DNA of 64,000 bases from Spirosoma oryzicola. Its GTDB lineage: Bacteria; Bacteroidota; Bacteroidia; Cytophagales; Spirosomataceae. The notes below the pieces were generated by a model, which did no database searches, was not told the origin of the DNA, and worked only from the letters and a program-made list of their open reading frames with translations. This document shows, piece after piece, positions 35,501 to 44,500 of this stretch (positions are counted from its first letter, which is position 1; each line of letters begins with the position of its first letter). The translations under genes were made by a program, and so were the position numbers. The DNA lies in the NCBI RefSeq assembly GCF_021233055.1, contig NZ_CP089545.1, positions 1 through 64,000 on the forward strand, given 5' to 3'.

Positions 35501-38500
35501 CATGCCCGAAGGAGCCGTGAAGACCACGTAGTAGCTGCCCGCGTCCAGGTTGGTGAACAGGTAGTTGCCCGACCCGTTGGTCGTTGTCGTGGACACCACC
35601 GCCCCGGTGGTGGCGTTGTGCAGCACCACCGTCACACTCGAGACGCCCGTCTCGCCCCCATCCTGCTGGCCGTTGCGGTTGGCGTCGAGCCAGACGTAGT
35701 CGCCCAGAGACGCTTTGGGTGAGTACAGACCCACATCGATGGTGTTGTTGGTCTCACCCGGTGCCAGGGTGAACGAGGCCGTCTGGCCCGTGGCCGGGTT
35801 GAGGTTGGAGTCCTTGGTGGGATCACTGCCCTGGTTGGGCAGCGTAGCGGTGTAGCCCGCTGGCGGACTCACCCCTACCGAGTAGCTGGTGCTGCTGCCC
35901 CCCGTCAGGCCCGTGAAGCTGTAAGCCCCCGTCGAGCTGGTGAGCACCGTCTGCGACGCTACGCCGTTGACGTAGAGCGTCACCGGCACGTTGGGAATGC
36001 CTCGCTCATCGGCGTCCTGAATGCCGTTGCCGTTGGTATCGTTCCACACATAGTCCCCAATCGTCGCTTGCAGCGGAACCAGACCCGCGTCGACGGTCAG
36101 GTTACTCTCGCCCGCACTCAAACTGTAAACACCCGTGCTGCCGCTGGCGCCCGTGGTGCTGGCCACATCGCTGTCGGTAGCGTCCGAACCCACGTTGGCC
36201 GCCGTGAAGGTCATGCCCGAAGGAGCCGTGAAGACCACGTAGTAGCTGCCCGCGTCCAGGTTGGTGAACAGGTAGTTGCCCGACCCGTTGGTCGTTGTCG
36301 TGGACACCACCGCCCCGGTGGTGGCGTTGTGCAGCACCACCGTCACACTCGAGACGCCCGTCTCGCCCCCATCCTGCTGGCCGTTGCGGTTGGCGTCGAG
36401 CCAGACGTAGTCGCCCAGAGACGCTTTGGGTGAGTACAGACCCACATCGATGGTGTTGTTGGTCTCACCCGGTGCCAGGGTGAACGAGGCCGTCTGGCCC
36501 GTGGCCGGGTTGAGGTTGGAGTCCTTGGTGGGATCACTGCCCTGGTTGGGCAGCGTAGCGGTGTAGCCCGCTGGCGGACTCACCCCTACCGAGTAGCTGG
36601 TGCTGCTGCCCCCCGTCAGGCCCGTGAAGCTGTAAGCCCCCGTCGAGCTGGTGAGCACCGTCTGCGACGCTACGCCGTTGACGTAGAGCGTCACCGGCAC
36701 GTTGGGAATGCCTCGCTCATCGGCGTCCTGAATGCCGTTGCCGTTGGTATCGTTCCACACATAGTCCCCAATCGTCGCTTGCAGCGGAACCAGACCCGCG
36801 TCGACGGTCAGGTTACTCTCGCCCGCACTCAAACTGTAAACACCCGTGCTGCCGCTGGCGCCCGTGGTGCTGGCCACATCGCTGTCGGTAGCGTCCGAAC
36901 CCACGTTGGCCGCCGTGAAGGTCATGCCCGAAGGAGCCGTGAAGACCACGTAGTAGCTGCCCGCGTCCAGGTTGGTGAACAGGTAGTTGCCCGACCCGTT
37001 GGTCGTTGTCGTGGACACCACCGCCCCGGTGGTGGCGTTGTGCAGCACCACCGTCACACTCGAGACGCCCGTCTCGCCCCCATCCTGCTGGCCGTTGCGG
37101 TTGGCGTCGAGCCAGACGTAGTCGCCCAGAGACGCTTTGGGTGAGTACAGACCCACATCGATGGTGTTGTTGGTCTCACCCGGTGCCAGGGTGAACGAGG
37201 CCGTCTGGCCCGTGGCCGGGTTGAGGTTGGAGTCCTTGGTGGGATCACTGCCCTGGTTGGGCAGCGTAGCGGTGTAGCCCGCTGGCGGACTCACCCCTAC
37301 CGAGTAGCTGGTGCTGCTGCCCCCCGTCAGGCCCGTGAAGCTGTAAGCCCCCGTCGAGCTGGTGAGCACCGTCTGCGACGCTACGCCGTTGACGTAGAGC
37401 GTCACCGGCACGTTGGGAATGCCTCGCTCATCGGCGTCCTGAATGCCGTTGCCGTTGGTATCGTTCCACACATAGTCCCCAATCGTCGCTTGCAGCGGAA
37501 CCAGACCCGCGTCGACGGTCAGGTTACTCTCGCCCGCACTCAAACTGTAAACACCCGTGCTGCCGCTGGCGCCCGTGGTGCTGGCCACATCGCTGTCGGT
37601 AGCGTCCGAACCCACGTTGGCCGCCGTGAAGGTCATGCCCGAAGGAGCCGTGAAGACCACGTAGTAGCTGCCCGCGTCCAGGTTGGTGAACAGGTAGTTG
37701 CCCGACCCGTTGGTCGTTGTCGTGGACACCACCGCCCCGGTGGTGGCGTTGTGCAGCACCACCGTCACACTCGAGACGCCCGTCTCGCCCCCATCCTGCT
37801 GGCCGTTGCGGTTGGCGTCGAGCCAGACGTAGTCGCCCAGAGACGCTTTGGGTGAGTACAGACCCACATCGATGGTGTTGTTGGTCTCACCCGGTGCCAG
37901 GGTGAACGAGGCCGTCTGGCCCGTGGCCGGGTTGAGGTTGGAGTCCTTGGTGGGATCACTGCCCTGGTTGGGCAGCGTAGCGGTGTAGCCCGCTGGCGGA
38001 CTCACCCCTACCGAGTAGCTGGTGCTGCTGCCCCCCGTCAGGCCCGTGAAGCTGTAAGCCCCCGTCGAGCTGGTTACCGTGGTGGCCGATGCCACGCCGT
38101 TGACATAGAGCGTCACCGGCACGTTGGGAATGCCCCGCTCATCGGCGTCCTGGATGCCGTTGCCGTTGGTATCGTTCCACACGTAGTCCCCAATGCTAGC
38201 CGTAGGCGAGTAGAAGCCCGCATCCAGGGTGGAGTTGTTCTCCCCTGGAGCTAAGGTCACCGACTGAGTGCGGCCCGTCACGGGGTCCACATCGCTGTCT
38301 TTGGTATCATCACCACCCTGGTTAGCCAAGGTAGCCGTGTAGCCCGCCGGGGTCGTAAAGCCCACTGAGTAGCTAGTGCTGCTGCCCCCCGTCAGACCCG
38401 TGAAGCTGTAAGCCCCCGTTGAACTAGTCACCGTGGTGGCCGATGCCACGCCGTTGACATAGAGCGTCACCAACACATTGGCAAGGGGAGTATCGCTGGC

Positions 38501-41500
38501 GTCCTGAATGCCGTTGCGGTTGATGTCGTTCCACACATAGTCCCCGATGCTGGCCGTAGGTGAACAGTTGCCCGGTGAAACCGTTACGATCTTGGGTGTG
38601 CAGCTTCCGCTAAGCACCGTCAGGCTTAGGACCTGACCCGACGGAATACCGCTGATCACCCCGTTGGCCGCCACGCCCGCACTAACGCTCAGAGAAGCCC
38701 CTGCCGTCAGGGTGTAGTTGACTACGTAGGTGCCCACCGCCCCCGTCGAACACACCGGACCGCTCAGGCTGATGGCCGGGTTCTCGCAGGGCGGACACGT
38801 GGTGGGAGCCACCACGCTCACGCTGCTCATGCACGTACCGCTAGTGGCTGCGCTGATCACCAGGTTGGTGCCCAGCGGGATGTTTTCTACCGTATGGCTA
38901 GCCGCATTGACGCTACCCGCGCTTACGCTCAGGCTAGCCACCCCGTCCAGGGTGTAGCTCACCGAATAGCTGCTACCATTGCACAGCGGCTGACCCACCG
39001 TCAGACGAGGCTGCACGCACACCGTCGGATCGTTGGGATCGGTCGGCGGATTCGCCGGACAAGCCGCTGGCGACGCGACCATCGAGATGTTCATGCAACC
39101 CGCCCCCGTCATGGCTGTTATGCTCACCGGACTGCCCACAGCAATGCCCGTGATGCGCCGGTTGGCCGCATCCACACTGCCCGCGCTGGCCGTTACCATA
39201 CTGGTCGAGCTGTAGAAGCTCACGCTGTAGCTGCCCGTGCCCGTGCAGGCGGGGTTACCCACCGTCAACACCGGCTTCTCACACACCACCGGGCAGGTGG
39301 CCGGCGAAACCGTTACGATCTTGGGTGTGCAGCTTCCGCTAAGCACCGTCAGGCTTAGGACCTGACCCGACGGAATACCGCTGATCACCCCGTTGGCCGC
39401 CACGCCCGCACTAACGCTCAAAGAAGCGCCCGCCGTCAGGGTGTAGTTGACCACGTAGGTGCCCACCGCCCCCGTCGAACACACCGGACCGCTCAGGCTG
39501 ATGGCCGGGTTCTCGCAGGGCGGACACGTGGTGGGAGCCACCACGCTCACGCTGCTCATGCACGTACCGCTAGTGGCCGCGCTGATCACCAGGTTGGTGC
39601 CCAGCGGGATGTTTTCTACCGTATGGCTAGCCGCATTGACGCTACCCGCGCTTACGCTCAGGCTAGCCACCCCGTCCAGGGTGTAGCTCACCGAATAGCT
39701 GCTACCATTGCACAGCGGCTGACCCACCGTCAGACGAGGCTGCACGCACACCGTCGGATCGTTGGGATCGGTCGGCGGATTCGCCGGACAAGCCGCTGGC
39801 GACGCGACCATCGAGATGTTCATGCAACCCGCCCCCGTCATGGCTGTTATGCTCACCGGACTGCCCACAGCAATGCCCGTGATGCGCCGGTTGGCCGCAT
39901 CCACACTGCCCGCGCTGGCCGTTACCATACTGGTCGAGCTGTAGATAGCCACGCTATAGCTGCCCGTGCCCGTGCAGGCGGGGTTACCCACCGTCAACAC
40001 CGGCTTCTCGCACACCACCGGTATTATCCCGGCATCTATCGAAAGTAATTGTTGGCTAGCGGTAATACTGAACGGAGAAGTGGTACCAACGTTACCCGTT
40101 GAGCTTGTAACCTTGCTGTTGGTATCCTGTGGACCCGTGTTGGGTACGGTGAACGTCGTACCAGTTGGAGCGGTGAACTTAACTACGTATTGACCCGGTT
40201 CAACGTTAGTAAACAGATATTTGCCGTTGCCGTCGGTCATCGTCGTTGAGACAACAGCGCCGGTGGTAGCGTTAATCAATTCTACAGTTACGTTTTTCAC
40301 ACCTTGTTCTCCAGCATCCTGCTGACCATCCTTGTCGGTATCGTACCACACATAGTCACCAACCATAGCCGGAGGAATGAAGCCAAAATCGTAGGTATGG
40401 TTATTATCCCCATCTGCACCCGTTACTAGTGTGATGGAAGGAACACCCCCAACCAAGAATGCGTCATTATTAGTAATCGTGCTACCCGTATTTATGTTAC
40501 CCGCAGTTTCTCCGGGAGCTATGGTAACAGCCGTCAACGAGATGCCTGCTGTAGAAATGTCAGATCCCATTGACGGAATTGACAGGACGTATTTAGTCCG
40601 TTGCGTTAGCTGAATACCATATTTCTCACTGCCGTTACTTATGCGTCCCGGTTGATTCGAGAAGATATAGTTTCCTTCATTGTCTGTAACATTGGTAGCA
40701 ATGATGTTACCCGATTCGTCCGCTAGCTGGACAATGACACCCGCTAACGGAGGTTCGCCTGCATCTTGAATACCATTTTTATTCGCATCAGCCCAAACAC
40801 GGTTCCCGATTTCAATAGATGGCGTTGCATCACAAACTTGTTGCGTACCCGTGATTCGGCTGATTTTTTGACCATATGTCAAGCCAGTTCCATAGAGTTG
40901 CGTTCCGTTGGTCAGGCTCATGTAAGTTGATCCCATCGAATACGGACCGGCGGGATCGGTATACCCTGCAACCACTTCGTTAGTACCTGATTTTATAAAC
41001 AGGCCTCCGTTGAACTGGTAGTTATGCCCAGGAACCCGTGCTGATTGCCGGAAGAAGAACTTCCCACCAGGACCGCCCGTCGGGATCGGTGTTATGTTAA
41101 CTCCCGTTGTATAGGGTCCTAGTACACCTGCATTTTCTAAAGCATAGTTTCCATTAGCATCTTTCCAAGCTCCCAACACATAACCAGTTTGGTTTCCCGT
41201 AGTAGTGGATCCGTAAGCTAAGCGGTTGGTTGTACCAATAACCATCAGCCCGTTATCGGCAAAGGCCAGATCTATGACAACGGGTTGGATGACTTGCGAC
41301 GTATTGGTGGCGGCAGTAGCCCAGTGGACAGGCGTATACCCATTCGCATTAACACTTACGGAAGTACCCCCTCCCGTAAAGTTAAGCGGATAGGCAAGTT
41401 CTTGTTTCCACGTATTTGTTGCTGGATCATACGAGACAATTACAGCTTTTAATGATCCATTGTTCTGACTGATCGAAGCGTCACAGACACCTCCCATGTA

Positions 41501-44500
41501 CAGTTTACCTCCAAACTGGCGTAAAGCGGCTGGTCGCCAAATGCCACCGCTACAATTTGCTAATGATGCTGGAGGAGTGAGAGTCGTAGCACTCGTTGGT
41601 TTTGAAGCCGGTAACGTTGCATAGTTTACGTTACTGATGTCTAGCTGAACCAAGCTACGATTGTACATATTGACGACATACAGTGTCTTACCGTCCGTCG
41701 AAAAATCCATTCCACCTAATCCTTGGACGCCAAAGGTGTTTCCGCCTAGTGCAGCAGTCGTAGGGCCAACGTTTATCCCTAGATCAGAGAGTCGTACTAG
41801 TAGTTTATTGTTCTGATATGTTTGAGAACCATTCGGGGAATTGTAATTGGCAATGTATATGGCCGATGAGCCTCCCGGAGCCATGGGGAATACCCCCGCT
41901 ACATCTGATGAGATGGGCGACATATATACCAGATTACTACCCTTCTGCGCTGCCAGGCCAAGCGGTACCCCAACCTGGGCAGCGGTCAAATCACTGTTGC
42001 GACTTGCTGCTGTAGGATAGTTCGTTCCATTAGCTACACCCCTATCATAGTAGTTGTAAGAAGATACTGAATAATCATAATTTGATAGGCCAGTACCTGC
42101 TACTACCCGTGGATTGTCGTTGAAGCTACACACAGTGCTTGGTACATACAACCCATAATCGTGTCCTTGCGTGGCACCCAGAACAAACTGAATAGACGTT
42201 CCATTGTCTGGTCCCTCTGTAGATGATACCAGTTCTGGACGGTTCAGCGCAGAGAATTCGAGCCTATACGGTTGTCCAGTGGCTAAGTTGTTAAAATTAT
42301 AGTATCCTGAGGGTATGTTTAGGGTTGGGTTTCCATAGGAGGTAGTTGTTGTCCCAACCAGAGTACCGCTAGCATTATACGCTTTTACCGTAACCCCTCC
42401 GACACCTTGTTCATTGCTATTGCGTATACCGTTCACATTACCGTCCAGAAAAACAATGCCGCTCGTATTTCCAGATGAGACACAGTTGTAAACAGGATGA
42501 GTAACGGCATCTACCGAGAATGAGGTGGCTTTCGTTACCAACTGCACATAGCGGGCGTTGACAGGTAACGTTAGTGTATTCATTGTTGTAATAACCGTTG
42601 ACGACGAAGGAGTCATCTGGCCAATATTAGTGTAAGGGCCACCCAAATTTGTCGCTACTAACACTTGCAGCGGTGCCGTCTGATCCACCGAACGATACGT
42701 AACGTTTAGACTACTCCCGCCAGCCACGACACTGCCGAAGTCAACGGTCAATGAAGAGTTTGCACCCAGCGAAGCAAACGTACCATCCGCTGTGCCGACT
42801 GCGTTGGTTGGCGTGGTTACCGTACCTGTTATCCCGTTGGTTCCAGTTGCACCCTGATTGAAACTTGTTACTTCCTGACCTGGACCGCAAAGATCGGATG
42901 GACTTGTTACACAAGAATATTTGGGATAAGTGACAGCGTCAAGTGAATAAGCCGTACCTGTTGTTTGAATCTGTACAAACTGAGCATCAACCGGTAGAAG
43001 CACATAACTAGTCGTTGCCGCAACGGAGCCATTAAGCTGTTCGATGTTGATCCACGGACCGTTGGCATTTGTGGCAACCAGAATCTGTAGTGGAGCAGTT
43101 GTATTGGCTGAGTAGTACGTGAACGCTAAATAGTTTCCGCCTTTGATAGTACTACCCAAATTAAGCACAATCGAGGAATTAGCCGCTAGCGATGCAATCG
43201 CTCCATCAGGGCTACCTGTTGCATTTTGAGTGTTAGTTACAGTTCCGGTTGTTGCGCCTACGATTTGTGCGCCGGTTTGGTAGCTCACCGACTGTTGGTT
43301 GCCTGTACAACTCGTTACAACAGACGACACACAAGCATAAACTGGATAAGTAACGGCGTCGATTAGATACGGCGTTCCGCTGGTTTGTACCTGGACGTAC
43401 TGAGCATCAGTCGGTAACGTTATATTTCTTGTTACATAGGTTGGGCTAGACGACAACTGACCAATATTTACGAAAGGCCCACCCGCTGATGTGGCAACCA
43501 GAATCTGTAACGGAGCAGTTGTTGTTCCAGACGTAGCATACGTCACGTAAAGCTGGTTACCAGCGCTGACCGTACTGCCCAAATCAAGGATTAATGATGA
43601 GTTGGCGGACAGTGTGGCTACTGTTCCATTGCGATTGCCGACGATGTTTGTAGCCGTTGCAACTGTACCAGTTGTAGCACCAACACCGCTTGCACCTGCT
43701 TGGTAGCTTACTGACTGTTGTCCACCCGTACAACTCGTAACAGGCGTGGTAATGCACGAGTAACTAGTGTATGAAACGGCATCGACATTATACGGCGTAC
43801 CTGTTGTTTGCACTTGTATATACCGAGCATCGAACGGTAGGAATAAGCTATACGTTGAATTTACCGTGGCACCCGGTGCCTGAGCTATATTGGTCCAAGG
43901 TCCAGCAACGTCTGTCGCTACCAATATTTGTAAAGGTGCAGCGGAGTTGGTCGATGAGTACGTTACATTGACGATGTTCCCTCCTGTGATTGTACTACCT
44001 AAATCGAGAATTAATGATGAGTTGGCGGCCAACGTTGCGACGGTTCCATTGAGCGGCCCTACTGCGTTTGTAGCTCCTGAAACAGTCCCGGTTGTTGCGC
44101 CTGCCCCCTGAGTACCGACGGGATAAGAAACCAACTGCTGGCCAGCAGCGCAAGTCGTAGATGGTGGTGTTACACAGCTATAGGAAGGATACACTACAGC
44201 ATCCGGTGAGAAAGCGGTAGCTGTGGTCTGGAATTTAACGTACCGGGCATTGATCGGTAACAACACACCTTTTTCCGTTCTGCTCGTAGAACCAGGTAAC
44301 TGATCAATATTCGTATAAGGACCACCCAAATTTGTCGCTACCAAAACTTGCATCGGTGCCGTAGAATTGGCTGACGAGTAAGTTACATATAGCGTATTAC
44401 CTGCCGTCACAACTGACCCCATGTCAATAACCTGCGATGAATTGGCAGCAATATTTGCTACAGTACCATCGGGTACACCTATCAGATTTGTGCCGTTTGC

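Noticed and set aside
34162..38000. Repeated open frames opposite to or out of frame with the giant gene, recurring every 711 bp
   Set aside because: They recur only because the giant gene's DNA is tandemly repeated; their composition (Arg/Pro/His-rich) is that of shadow frames of a real gene on the minus strand.
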